This document shows, piece after piece, positions 36,085 through 44,785 of a stretch of DNA of 64,000 nt. How positions within the stretch are numbered: the stretch's first letter is position 1; each line of letters opens with the position of its first letter. Under the pieces are notes generated by a model. That model made no database searches. It was not told the DNA's origin and was given only the letters and a program-made list of their open reading frames with translations. The stretch is from Mesorhizobium sp. AR07 (GTDB lineage: Bacteria > Pseudomonadota > Alphaproteobacteria > Rhizobiales > Rhizobiaceae). The stretch spans positions 868,001 through 932,000 of the forward strand of contig NZ_CP080528.1 of the NCBI RefSeq assembly GCF_024746815.1, given 5' to 3'. The position numbers and the translations under genes are program-made.

Positions 36085-37548
36085 ATGCAATCCTCAGCAA
36101 GCCTGCTTCAGCGTCAGAAGCAATCTATGATTGCGTCGCCTCAACTGATTGAGTCGATCCGATTGCTGCAACTGGCGCATACCGAGCTGCATCAGTACGT
36201 GGGGCAGGAAATCGCAAAGAACCCGCTTTTGGAGTTGGCGCCAAGCGAGGAAGGGCCGTCTGGAGATGATTGGTCGATTCCGGGAGAGGATCCCGACATC
36301 GGCGCACGTGAAAAGGACTTTGACAAGCCGACCAGTGCCGAGGCCCCGGAAAGGTTCATGCAATCGAAATCGACCGGCAACACAGCCAACGCCCCGCCGG
36401 GCGCGGGCAATGCAGTCGACAAGTTTTCCGTCTCCGCCGAAACATTGCACGACCACGTCGCGCGTCAGATCGCCCTCACTGCGTTCACATCGCAGGAGAG
36501 GCTGATTGCTGGCCAGCTTGCCGCTCACCTGGAAGATACTGGCTATCTTCAGGTAAGCCTTGTGGAACTGGCCAGCAGCCTAAACGTCCGGGCGGACGAT
36601 GTGGAACGGGTGCTCGGAATCTTGCAGCACTTTGATCCACCGGGACTTTTTGCGCGAACTCTCAGCGAATGCCTTGAGATCCAGTTGCGCCAACGAGACC
36701 GGTTCGACCCGGCGATGGCAGCGTTGGTTGCCAACCTTGAGATGCTTGCGCGACGCGATTTTCAGGCATTGAAGCAGCATTGCGGCGTCGATGAAGAAGA
36801 CCTTCTCGACATGTTGCATGAAATCCGTGCTCTCGACCCCAAGCCTGGAAATCAGTTCCACACCGGAGGGCCGGAATGCGTCATGCCTGAAGTCTGGGTC
36901 ATGCCCTCGCCTGGCGGTGGGTGGCAAATCGAACTTGATCCGAACACGCTACCCAAGCTGCTGATCAACCATACCTACTTCGCCGAAGTCTCGCGCGCGG
37001 CCGTCCAAAATTCGAAAGATCAAGCATTTCTCCACGAATGCTTGCAAAACGCGAACTGGTTAATCCGCAGCCTCGATCAGCGCGCCAACACGATTCTTAA
37101 GGTTGCGACTGAAATCGTGCGCCAGCAGGAGGCCTTTTTGGAACATGGCGTCTCCCACCTGAAGCCTCTCAATCTCAGGACTGTCGCTGAAGCGATCAAC
37201 GTGCACGAGTCGACGGTAAGCCGGGTGACATCCAACAAGTACATGCTTACCCCACGCGGTGTTTTCGAGCTGAAGTACTTTTTCACTGTCGCGATCGCCT
37301 CCTGCGAAGGGGGCGACGCGCACTCCGCCGAAGCTGTGCGCCATCGGATCAAAGCGATAATCGCCGGAGAATCGCTTGCTGACGTGCTTTCCGACGATGA
37401 TATCGCTGTCCGGCTCAAGGAAACCGGCATCGATGTTGCACGCCGCACCGTCACAAAATATCGCGAAGCGATGAACATCCCCTCCTCTGTGCAACGGCGA
37501 CGGGAAAAGCGCTTATGGCTAGAGGGCGATCAAGGCTCCGCGGCCTAG
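36085..37548 (+). CDS. rpoN: RNA polymerase sigma-54 factor (symbiotic copy, RpoN2)
   Basis: This 487-aa protein has the glutamine-rich activator-binding region I (LLQRQKQSMIASPQLIESIR, LLQLAHTELHQYVGQEIAKN), an acidic linker and the core-binding part. The DNA-binding region includes ESTVSRVTSNKYMLTPRG and the RpoN box ARRTVTKYREAMNIPSS. I chose the ATG at 36085 because it gives the standard N-terminus. The frame stays open to 35749 inside prxS only by chance. It follows prxS by 73 bases. With nifA in the same window it supplies the sigma factor for the -24/-12 promoters found here. Confidence 0.96.
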   Translation: MQSSASLLQRQKQSMIASPQLIESIRLLQLAHTELHQYVGQEIAKNPLLELAPSEEGPSGDDWSIPGEDPDIGAREKDFDKPTSAEAPERFMQSKSTGNTANAPPGAGNAVDKFSVSAETLHDHVARQIALTAFTSQERLIAGQLAAHLEDTGYLQVSLVELASSLNVRADDVERVLGILQHFDPPGLFARTLSECLEIQLRQRDRFDPAMAALVANLEMLARRDFQALKQHCGVDEEDLLDMLHEIRALDPKPGNQFHTGGPECVMPEVWVMPSPGGGWQIELDPNTLPKLLINHTYFAEVSRAAVQNSKDQAFLHECLQNANWLIRSLDQRANTILKVATEIVRQQEAFLEHGVSHLKPLNLRTVAEAINVHESTVSRVTSNKYMLTPRGVFELKYFFTVAIASCEGGDAHSAEAVRHRIKAIIAGESLADVLSDDDIAVRLKETGIDVARRTVTKYREAMNIPSSVQRRREKRLWLEGDQGSAA

Positions 37549-37559
37549 CCCGAAAAATT

Positions 37560-39160
37560 CAGGGTGGTTGGCGGATGTGGCGCAAGCCGTTGAAATGACG
37601 TAGGATTTGGTTGCTAAAGCCGATCCGAATCATTTCCCGGAGACCACACCCGCCATGAATGATCTTACCCTGCCGCTGAGCGGTTTGTCATCAGTGGGCG
37701 GCAAGTCCGTCGTCGCCCGTTTCGACGGCGGCATGCTGTCGTCCAACAGCGGCGTTCTGGCGCTGGCCGAGGTGGAAAAACGACTGCGGGTGGCCGACCG
37801 TCTGGCGCGTTGCATCGATGATCCGCGCTGCCCGGACCAGACCGCCCACAGCTTGGCCGACATAATCGGCTTTCGCATGAAGATGATCGCCGCCGGCTAC
37901 GAGGATGGCAACGACGCCAACCGGCTGCGCTCCGATCCGGTCTTCAAGATGGCCCAGGATGCGCTGCCGTCGGGTCGGGATCTGGCCTCGCAATCGACGC
38001 TGTGCCGGCTGGAGAATCTGCCCGGCGTGCGGGAGCTGGTCGCGATGGGGCGGGCGATGGTCGATCTCTATTGCGCTTCCTTCCGGCAGGTGCCGAAGCG
38101 GATTGTGCTCGACATCGACGACACGTTTGACGCCGTACATGGCGGCCAGCAATTGCGCCTGTTCAACGCGCATTACGACGAATACGGCTTCCAGCCGATC
38201 GTGGTGTTCGACGGTGCGGGCCGGTTCGTCAGCGCGATCCTGCGACCGGCCAGGCGGGCGAGCGGGGCTGAGATCTGCCCCCACCTGCGCCGCCTGGTGC
38301 GGGCGATCCGGAGCAATTGGCCGAACACACGGATCCTGATCCGGGCCGACAGCCATTATTGCGGTCCGCAGGTCATTGGCTGGTGCCGCGCCAACGGTGT
38401 AGACTTCATCCTCGGCGTGGCGCCCACCACGACGCTGCGCGAGCATGTCGCGCATCTGGAAGCCACCACGCTGGCGCGTTTTGAGGCGTCGGCGAAATCG
38501 AACAAGGTCCGCCGCTTCAAGGAGTTCTTTGACGGCGCCGCCAGTTGGAGCCGCGTCGAGCGCATCATCGCGCGGGTCGAGGTCGGCGCCAAAGGAGCCG
38601 ACACCCGCTTCATCGTCACCAATCTGGCCAGTGGCAAGGCCAAGGCGCTCTACGAGGACCTCTACTGCCGGCGCGGCGCGGCCGAGAACCACATCAAGTC
38701 CTGGAAGACGCATCTTGTGCCGACCGCACATCCTGCACAAGAGCGACGGCCAACCAGTTCCGGCTCTTCCTGCATGCCGGCGCCTACTGGCTGATGTGGG
38801 GCCTGCGCGCTGCGATGTCGAAACGCTCGAGCTTTGCCGTCGCCCAATTCGACACGCTGCGATTGCGCCTCATCAAAATCGCCGCGCGGGTGGTCGAGAT
38901 GAAAACGCAAATCCGCCTGCACCTGCCGACATCCTGCCCCGACCAGCGTATTCTGCGCATCGTCCTCGATCGCATCCCCCAACTCGCGACATAACGATGG
39001 GGCGCAGGCGCCCCGAAACGAACCCGCCGACCGCAACCTGCAAACCCCGCCTGCCATCACGACGGATCATCGCCGGCGCCCGACGAGGCTTATCAAAATG
39101 CACCCCGAGGGCGGCCAGATCGCCGATGCAGGCCGCCGAAAGCCGATCGCCGTGCATCAA
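37560..39160 (+). mobile_element. IS1380-family element, ends not resolved
   Basis: A transposase gene of the IS1380 family fills most of the 1.6 kb between the rpoN and nifQ stop codons. I could not identify matching terminal inverted repeats or a target duplication by eye, so the limits are approximate. Confidence 0.6.
37655..38994 (+). pseudogene. IS1380-family transposase with C-terminal frameshift
   Basis: From MNDLTLPLSGLSSVGGKSVV through FDGGMLSSNSGVLALAEVEK, RIVLDIDDTFDAVHGGQQLR and ILIRADSHYCG the DDE-type transposase of IS1380 is plain. Near 38715, after ENHIKSWKTHL, the frame breaks. The proper C-terminus (DRTSCTRATANQFRLFLHAG, AYWLMWGLRAA and on to RILRIVLDRIPQLAT) continues in another frame to 38994. 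As read, the first frame ends at 38794 in an unrelated tail. It is probably inactive unless this is a sequencing error. Confidence 0.85.
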
Positions 39161-39190
39161 GGCGGCTAGCAGCGCTGACGAAAGCGGCGC

Positions 39191-39811
39191 TTAATCCAAA
39201 GCGATCCCGTTCTTGATGTGTGCGAGGCGGCTTTCGCCTTGCTCGGGGCCGAAGCAGCTTTCGAAATCATTGCATTCCCGGCAAGTGGGCGCGGTGCATA
39301 GCGAAAAACCTTCGGCCTCGCAGAGTTTGCGGTAGAAGTACTTCTTCCATTTCATGTTTTGGGTATTGCCGGCTGCCAAGGTCGGAAAATGCGTGGCAAG
39401 CAGGCGGCTGAGCTCGGCCCGATTGAGAAGGCCAAGATCCTGCCAGAGATGGTTGTTGCGCATGGCACGCCGGGCGACGATCTTAGCGAAGCAGGCGCTC
39501 GCCGGATCGCCCGGCCGGGCATGCGCCAGCAGCAGGCTGTGCAGAAGTTCTTCTTCCATTTCCGGCTTGGGGTCGCATAGCTCGTCCAAGGCGAAGGCGT
39601 TTATCGCGGTAGCGGGGAAACTGTGGGTCAGCACGTCGCGCAGCTCTGCGCGCGAAAGGCCGGTCGACTCCGTCGCCGTCGCCTCGCCGGCCTCGACCTC
39701 CTCGAGCGCACACGAAAGCACACAGGCAAGCACATGCTGATCGAACCCCCTCTTCAACTCGATCCGCGGCCATTGGCGGGCGCAGAGCCAACCATAGTGA
39801 TGAGCGAACAT
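39191..39811 (-). CDS. nifQ: NifQ, molybdenum donor for FeMo-co synthesis
   Basis: This 206-aa protein ends with the NifQ cysteine motif C-x4-C-x2-C-x5-C (CTAPTCRECNDFESC) that holds the Mo-Fe-S cluster delivered to FeMo-co. Other family blocks are HLWQDLGLLNRAELSRLLAT and NTQNMKWKKYFYRKLCEAEG. I start at the ATG at 39811, which has AGGAGAA nine bases upstream. The longer in-frame reading to 39934 adds the tail of a decayed fdxB. It ends next to the IS1380 element. Confidence 0.92.
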   Translation of the reverse strand: MFAHHYGWLCARQWPRIELKRGFDQHVLACVLSCALEEVEAGEATATESTGLSRAELRDVLTHSFPATAINAFALDELCDPKPEMEEELLHSLLLAHARPGDPASACFAKIVARRAMRNNHLWQDLGLLNRAELSRLLATHFPTLAAGNTQNMKWKKYFYRKLCEAEGFSLCTAPTCRECNDFESCFGPEQGESRLAHIKNGIALD

Positions 39812-40129
39812 GGTGCCGTTCTCCTGGTCGTCTGCCGCGACCTTGTCGGCCGCAACATGCGTCTGGCAGTTCTTTGGGTAAATGCGGGCTCCGCAGCCAA
39901 TGCAGCGGCCGGCCTGGTCGACGAGCATGATCATGCGGTTGAGCTCGGCGTCGAGGTGTTCGCTCTCGCCGGCGCCGAGGATTCACTCGCTGATCGACGC
40001 TATGGAGGTGCACCGCGCGCGCGAGCAGACCTTGAAGCAGCGGCCGAAGCCGATGCAGGTCGTGCCGTCGAGAGTGGTCAGATATCGCGGCACCCATCTG
40101 GAGGCGTCGCGGGTGACGAAAGCGCTCAT
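39812..40129 (-). pseudogene. FdxB-type ferredoxin, eroded
   Basis: The start MSAFVTRDASRWVPRYLTTL is that of the nif-linked FdxB ferredoxin. The first cluster motif reads CIGFGRCFKVC, with a phenylalanine in place of the second cysteine. A frameshift then follows near 40030. The second motif reads CIGCGARIYPKNC, where the usual CACARVC-type residues are deleted and one cysteine is tyrosine. Neither [4Fe-4S] cluster could form. Its remaining 3' end is in frame with nifQ. Confidence 0.8.
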
Positions 40130-40426
40130 CGGGAGTTCCCCAATGCATGGAGCTTTCTTGCAGCTGCTGAGCGCCCGGGGTACCGCGGACATGCGGAAGC
40201 TGCATCCTCACTATGCGAGCGGCATAGTGACACCGCTTCCGGGCCGCAGACCAGAGCCACAGCGATGGATAGCCTGGCAAGGCACTGGTTTGACTGATCC
40301 TCGACATAGGTTACCCCCAACCCCATCGCGACAAGCGACCTGGAGATTCCGTCCTACCTTGTCCGCGCGCTTCTGCCCTTTCGAGACGACAAGCAGATGA
40401 GGTGGAAGCTCAAGCCGTTGCGGATT

Positions 40427-41479
40427 TCAAACCCTCGCCTGAGGGAGGGACTTGTTGACCGCCGGGATGATCTTGTCTCCCCAGAGCTCGATCTGGCGCA
40501 GCATTGTCTTTTGGTCGAAATCCCCCAATTGGGTCTGAATTGCGATCTGGTCCGGTTTCAGGATATCAATCTCTTCCAGTAGGCGATCAATCACGCGATT
40601 CACGCTGCCGATCGGCAGGTTCTCGCGCATAGTCTCCAATGACAGATCCTGCTGCGTCGGCGTTTCCTGCAGCAAATAGCCCTCCAGGCTCTGCTGGCGG
40701 CGCTGATGCAGTGCTTCAGACAGCCGGCGCTGGAAGCGGGCATTGTCGAGATAGCTGTTTATCTCTGCCTGGTCGTCGCTGGCATAGCAGCAACGCAGCA
40801 GCGATATCTTGGCGTCCGTGACATTCTTACCTTCGGAAGCCGCCGCCTCCTCGATCGATTCGCGCAGCGTGCTCAAAGTCTCTAAGCCGTTGTGGAATGC
40901 TGTGACAAAGAAATTGTGTCCCTCGCGATAGGCCCGGCTCATGCGCGGGGGACCGCCGGCGATCCAGATCGGCGGGGTCGGCTTCTGGACGGTGGGCACC
41001 GAAATCGCCGTCGGGGGTATCTTCTCATACCGGCCATCGTGCTCGAAGATATTTTGGTTGAGGCCCTTCAGAAGGATGTCCAGATATTCCGAAAAGATGG
41101 CCGGCGCCTCATCGATGTTGACGCCGAAGCGTTCGAACTCGAATTGCTGGTATCCCACGCCGACTCCGAGCTCGAGACGGCCGTTCGCCACGACGTCGGC
41201 GAAGCCGATCTCGGAAAGCAGTCGCTGCGGGTGATAGAGCGGCAACACGCAGACGGCAGTGCCGAGGCGAATGGTGCTTGTCAGGCCGGCGCAGTGCGCC
41301 ACCATCATCAAGGGCGACGGAACAAGGCTGTAATTGTTGAAGTGGTGCTCGGCGAACCAGGCGGTGTTGAAGCCAGCCTGCTCCGAAAGAACGGCTTGTT
41401 CGATTGAGTTGCGGATGACGCTGTCGGAAGATTGATGATAGCCGCGCTGGGCGGCCAGGATGAAGGTTGCGAATTCCAT
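40427..41479 (-). CDS. LLM-class flavin-dependent oxidoreductase (y4vJ-like)
   Basis: This 350-aa luciferase-like monooxygenase shows the family landmarks AWFAEHHFNNYSLVPSPLMM, STIRLGTAVCVLPLYHPQRL, GRLELGVGVGYQQFEFERFG and PPIWIAGGPPRMSRA. It would use reduced flavin and oxygen. It ends the minus-strand P450 operon, 32 bases after the frame of the double SDR. A gene of this kind stands at the same place in the y4v cluster of NGR234. The substrate is unknown. Confidence 0.88.
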   Translation of the reverse strand: MEFATFILAAQRGYHQSSDSVIRNSIEQAVLSEQAGFNTAWFAEHHFNNYSLVPSPLMMVAHCAGLTSTIRLGTAVCVLPLYHPQRLLSEIGFADVVANGRLELGVGVGYQQFEFERFGVNIDEAPAIFSEYLDILLKGLNQNIFEHDGRYEKIPPTAISVPTVQKPTPPIWIAGGPPRMSRAYREGHNFFVTAFHNGLETLSTLRESIEEAAASEGKNVTDAKISLLRCCYASDDQAEINSYLDNARFQRRLSEALHQRRQQSLEGYLLQETPTQQDLSLETMRENLPIGSVNRVIDRLLEEIDILKPDQIAIQTQLGDFDQKTMLRQIELWGDKIIPAVNKSLPQARV

Positions 41480-41511
41480 GGTCTTTCATGTCTCCAGAGG
41501 GAATTGGTAGA

Positions 41512-43389
41512 TCAGGGGATGCGATCGGCATGCGCACAGAAGGCGTTGGCCACGGTGTGGATCCGATGCTTGGCGGCGGCATAGTCTTGCGGCAAACCGC
41601 TCGCATTCTGCGGTTGCACGCGCGCCCGCGAGCGGTTGGAACTGCTTCGACCGCGATGCGGACGTGTTCGTCGCCGCCGAACATCTTCGATCGTAGACAG
41701 CGCTGCGGGCGCGGCGCGGGCGGAGATTGAAGCCTTGGATGTCGTCGGCTTCGACGAGCCGCAGCCGTCGCCTGGCGAATGGCGATAATCAACCCGCGTC
41801 CTCCGCAAAATATTCGGCATAGAATTCGCTGGCGTTTCCGCATCGCCGAACGAGGTCCAGCCGCCGTCCACATAGAGGATCGAGCCGTTGATGTATGAGG
41901 CGTCCGACGAAGCGAGGAAAAACGCCGCGTCTGCGACGTCTTCCGGCCGTCCCATCATGCCCATCGGAATTCGTCGTGCGATCGCTGTTGAGTCGATGCG
42001 GCCGGCCTTCACCAACTGAGCAAGTGCAGGCGTGCGGATGTAACCGGGAGCGACGGTGGCTGTCCGAATGCCGACCGGCCCGAGTTCGGCCGCCATGCAT
42101 CGGGTCAGCATGTCCATCCCCGCTTTCGAGGCGCCGTAGGCATGGCGCGGCGCAAAGGGCAGAAAGCTGTTGATCGATCCGAGATTGAGGATCACGCCGC
42201 CGGGGCGCATCGCTTTGGCCGCCTCACGCGCGCAAGTGAAGGCGCCGGTGAGATTGACATCTAGGACCGGGTCGATTTCTGCCGGCATTTGTTCGATGCC
42301 CGCCACAAAGGTGTCGGCAATAGCAGCACCGTAGACGAGGATGTCGATGCGCCCGAAGCGTCCCCTCATCTCCTCGAACAGCGCCACCACCTCGCTCTCG
42401 ATGGCCACATCCACGAATTTCGCCAGGTTCTTTCCGCCGAGCGATCCAGCGAGTACAGTAGCGGCAGCGCGATCTTTATCAGCAATCACGACGGTATCGC
42501 CGGTCGTTGCAAAACGGCGAACTATGGCGGCGCCTATGCCGTTCGCGCCACCCGTGACGAGCACGATTCGCGCATCGGTTCGTTCGCTCTCAGAAGAGAG
42601 CTCGGATCTGGGCGTCCCCTCCACCGCCGGGTGCGCGTCCCCCGGCTGGTTGAATGACGTCCAGCCGCCGTCGACCACCAGCACCGATCCGGTGATGTAG
42701 CGCGCCTCAACGCTGGTCAGAAAACGCACGGCCCGGGCGATCTCGTCGGGTCGAGCCATGCGCCCCATCGGCACGCGGCGGCGTACCGCCGCAAGGTCCA
42801 TTTTACCCGCGCGTTCCAGTTCTGCGACCATCGGCGTGCGCACATAGCCTGGCGCAACCGCCGTCACGCGTATGCCGCGCGAAGCCCATTCGCATGCAAG
42901 CGACTTCGTCAACGAGATCAGGCCCGCTTTCGAGGCTGCGTAGGCATTGCGCCTGGGACTGCCGACCATCCCCGAAAGCGAAGCGACGTTGACGATGGCG
43001 CCGTCCGGCTTCATCCGCCCCGCCGCTTCGCGGGCCATGGCAAACGGCCCAATCAGGTTTACTGCCAAGCCGCGCCGGAAGGCATCGGCTGCCGTGTCGA
43101 CAGTCGCAGTCATGGTCGGTCCGATGGCCGCGTTGTTGATGAGAACGTCGATCTGAGCGAACTGCGCTTCGACCCGGCCATAAAGGGCGAGGACTTCCAC
43201 GTCTCGCGAGACGTCGCATTCGAGACCAAGATGCGGGTCGCCGAGGCCACGGGCCAGTTCAACCACGCCGCTGCCCGGAAGGTCCACCGCAACAACAGTG
43301 TCTCCACCCCGGGCAAGGATATCGACCAGGGCCCGGCCGATCCCGCCCGCGGCGCCTGTAATGATGACGATGCGTCCTGCCCGCTTCAT
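41512..43389 (-). CDS. Tandem short-chain dehydrogenase fusion (y4vI-like)
   Basis: Two complete SDR domains lie in one 625-aa frame. Domain 1 (1-250) has TGAAGGIG, NNAAIG and YAASKAG. Domain 2 (about 270-520) has TGGANGIG and YGASKAG, but VYGAAI where NNAG is usual. Both end in a GS(V/I)L(V/Y)VDGGWTSF-type tail, so they arose by duplication. The last 100 residues are rich in Arg and Ser and look out of frame. A shift near 41845 gives ASEFYAEYFAEDAG and a stop at 41789, probably the original end. Domain 2 should be unaffected. Likely role: NAD(P)-dependent oxidation of hydroxyls formed by the P450. Confidence 0.87.
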   Translation of the reverse strand: MKRAGRIVIITGAAGGIGRALVDILARGGDTVVAVDLPGSGVVELARGLGDPHLGLECDVSRDVEVLALYGRVEAQFAQIDVLINNAAIGPTMTATVDTAADAFRRGLAVNLIGPFAMAREAAGRMKPDGAIVNVASLSGMVGSPRRNAYAASKAGLISLTKSLACEWASRGIRVTAVAPGYVRTPMVAELERAGKMDLAAVRRRVPMGRMARPDEIARAVRFLTSVEARYITGSVLVVDGGWTSFNQPGDAHPAVEGTPRSELSSESERTDARIVLVTGGANGIGAAIVRRFATTGDTVVIADKDRAAATVLAGSLGGKNLAKFVDVAIESEVVALFEEMRGRFGRIDILVYGAAIADTFVAGIEQMPAEIDPVLDVNLTGAFTCAREAAKAMRPGGVILNLGSINSFLPFAPRHAYGASKAGMDMLTRCMAAELGPVGIRTATVAPGYIRTPALAQLVKAGRIDSTAIARRIPMGMMGRPEDVADAAFFLASSDASYINGSILYVDGGWTSFGDAETPANSMPNILRRTRVDYRHSPGDGCGSSKPTTSKASISARAAPAALSTIEDVRRRRTRPHRGRSSSNRSRARVQPQNASGLPQDYAAAKHRIHTVANAFCAHADRIP

Positions 43390-43428
43390 AAGAACTTCTC
43401 CGCGCCGAGCCTCAGCGATGTCACCCCA

Positions 43429-43758
43429 TCAATATTGGGCGGCCAAATGATCCGTTGCGGCAAAGCAGCACGTCCTGGTGATGGCCAGTTGGCCGGCGAA
43501 GCTGGCGACGGACCCTTTGATGAGAGGCGATCTGGATCCAGGTAAGCCACTTGCCTCTGCGAACCGGTCCTCCGGTCTGAGCTTGGGGTCGGAGACTGCC
43601 GCGCAACCGAGTCCCGTTCTTGCGTCAGCAAATTTATCAGCGACAGAGCAGACCGCTGTTGCGGTCACGCCGCTACGGGGCAGAAAGACAATCCTCTCGG
43701 CTACGTCTTTACCGGGCAGGCTCTCACCCGGATCGCTGTGCCATTGCAAAATCATCAT
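43429..43758 (-). CDS. Hypothetical protein, 109 aa, in P450 operon
   Basis: Starts MMILQWHSDPGESLPGKDVA with CGGAGA eight bases upstream, and overlaps the end of the SnoaL-like gene by 35 bases. It fills the otherwise empty space before the double SDR. The sequence (ERIVFLPRSGVTATAVCSVA, AEASGLPGSRSPLIKGSV) shows no motif I recognise. The ribosome site and the fit in the operon favour a real gene. Confidence 0.45.
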   Translation of the reverse strand: MMILQWHSDPGESLPGKDVAERIVFLPRSGVTATAVCSVADKFADARTGLGCAAVSDPKLRPEDRFAEASGLPGSRSPLIKGSVASFAGQLAITRTCCFAATDHLAAQY

Positions 43759-44329
43759 AGCTTTTGTCTCCGTTCGGAACCTCTGCAGGCCTGATGGCGA
43801 GGAGGATGCGATGCTTCTCAAGCGCGTAGACTGGGTCATCCGGATGAGGTGCGCCGATAGGCTGCCGCGACCCGAACCGTTCTGCCTCAGGGATCGCTGC
43901 TGGGATCTGCTCCTCGAGCCAATCGTAGACCACCGTCCGTTCGGCAATCCGCCACTCCCCTTCCCTTTTCTGAAACAGATCGCAGTAGCGCCCGCAGAGG
44001 AGCGTCTGGCGTACTTCTCCGTGTTTGTCCGGTCCGCGTTGCAGCGCGGTGAAATAGCTCTCGACCGCGGCTTCTGTCGGGGTGATGAATTCGATCAGGA
44101 TGTTCGTGATCTGATGGATGTTGCGAGGCCCGGTCTGGAAGACCCCGAGCGCAAACCGGATGAAGCCCTCTGCCGAGCCGCAATAGGCGCCGTGATTGTC
44201 ATGCGCATCGAGCCAGTACGCGCTGCGCAACGCCGCCTCGTCCGCGCGATCTATCCCGCGGCAGTACCGATAGAGGCAGTCGCGGATCGCTTCACGGTCG
44301 AGTAGTTCGGTAATTTTTCCCTGGTCCAT
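43724..44329 (-). CDS. SnoaL-like (NTF2-fold) protein of the P450 operon
   Basis: This 201-aa protein begins MDQGKITELLDREAIRDCLY with the helical start usual for SnoaL-like polyketide cyclase/dehydratase domains (YRYCRGIDRADEAALRSAYW). Conserved pocket residues follow (NIHQITNILIEF, AAVESYFTALQR, YCDLFQKREGEWRIAERTV). The fold often hosts dehydratases, isomerases or ring-hydroxylating beta subunits. The ATG at 44329 fits the family start, and the frame is open upstream without family resemblance. The exact reaction is unknown. Confidence 0.8.
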   Translation of the reverse strand: MDQGKITELLDREAIRDCLYRYCRGIDRADEAALRSAYWLDAHDNHGAYCGSAEGFIRFALGVFQTGPRNIHQITNILIEFITPTEAAVESYFTALQRGPDKHGEVRQTLLCGRYCDLFQKREGEWRIAERTVVYDWLEEQIPAAIPEAERFGSRQPIGAPHPDDPVYALEKHRILLAIRPAEVPNGDKSYDDFAMAQRSG

Positions 44330-44496
44330 CGTCTTTGTCGCAAATCCTGTGATCGGAAGAGGTTCGCTAAGCCGCCCAAGTTTTTTCACACCATGGGAGC
44401 ACCTCGTTTCCGGAGATGCCCCTGCACCGTTGGCCCAGGACGGCGGCGCGCCGCATGCCGTTCTTTCCAGTGTTCGGCCACATGGTCGACCCGCAA

Positions 44497-44742
44497 TCAA
44501 ACCCGCCGGCCTCTCGGTTGAATGACATCCGATTCAGCCCGCGCAGCGGGTGTAGCGTCGAGTTCCAGTGCACGTTCGGGGCAAGATCGCGTGCCTCGTG
44601 ACGCAAGTAGGTGCTTCCCCTCCGCAACCTCAATGTCACCAGGCAGGATGTAGCCCTCGTCATCGAGCTTGAAGATATCGGGCGCTTGCGCCGAGCATCG
44701 CGCGTGACCCTGGCATTTGTGTTTATGGACGATGATGCGCAT
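44497..44742 (-). CDS. [3Fe-4S]-type ferredoxin for the P450
   Basis: This 81-aa ferredoxin has three cluster cysteines at about 10, 16 and 54 (KCQGHARC...SCPERALEL), the spacing of single-cluster [3Fe-4S] ferredoxins that pass electrons to bacterial P450s. DIFKLDDEGYILPGDIEV is typical. It lies 43 bases after the P450 gene in the same operon. The tail after ERALELD is longer and less conserved than usual. Confidence 0.88.
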   Translation of the reverse strand: MRIIVHKHKCQGHARCSAQAPDIFKLDDEGYILPGDIEVAEGKHLLASRGTRSCPERALELDATPAARAESDVIQPRGRRV

Positions 44743-44785
44743 ACCGCTACCTTCAATTTCCGTGCCCGCTCGGGGCTGGGCTTCA

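Noticed and set aside
37549..39190. Terminal inverted repeats of the IS1380 element
   Set aside because: I compared both flanks and found no convincing matching ends, so exact limits are not claimed.
39483..40307. Long minus-strand frame of 274 codons over nifQ and fdxB
   Set aside because: It is the wrong frame of nifQ and the fdxB remnant; its arginine/histidine-rich composition is that of an antiphase reading.
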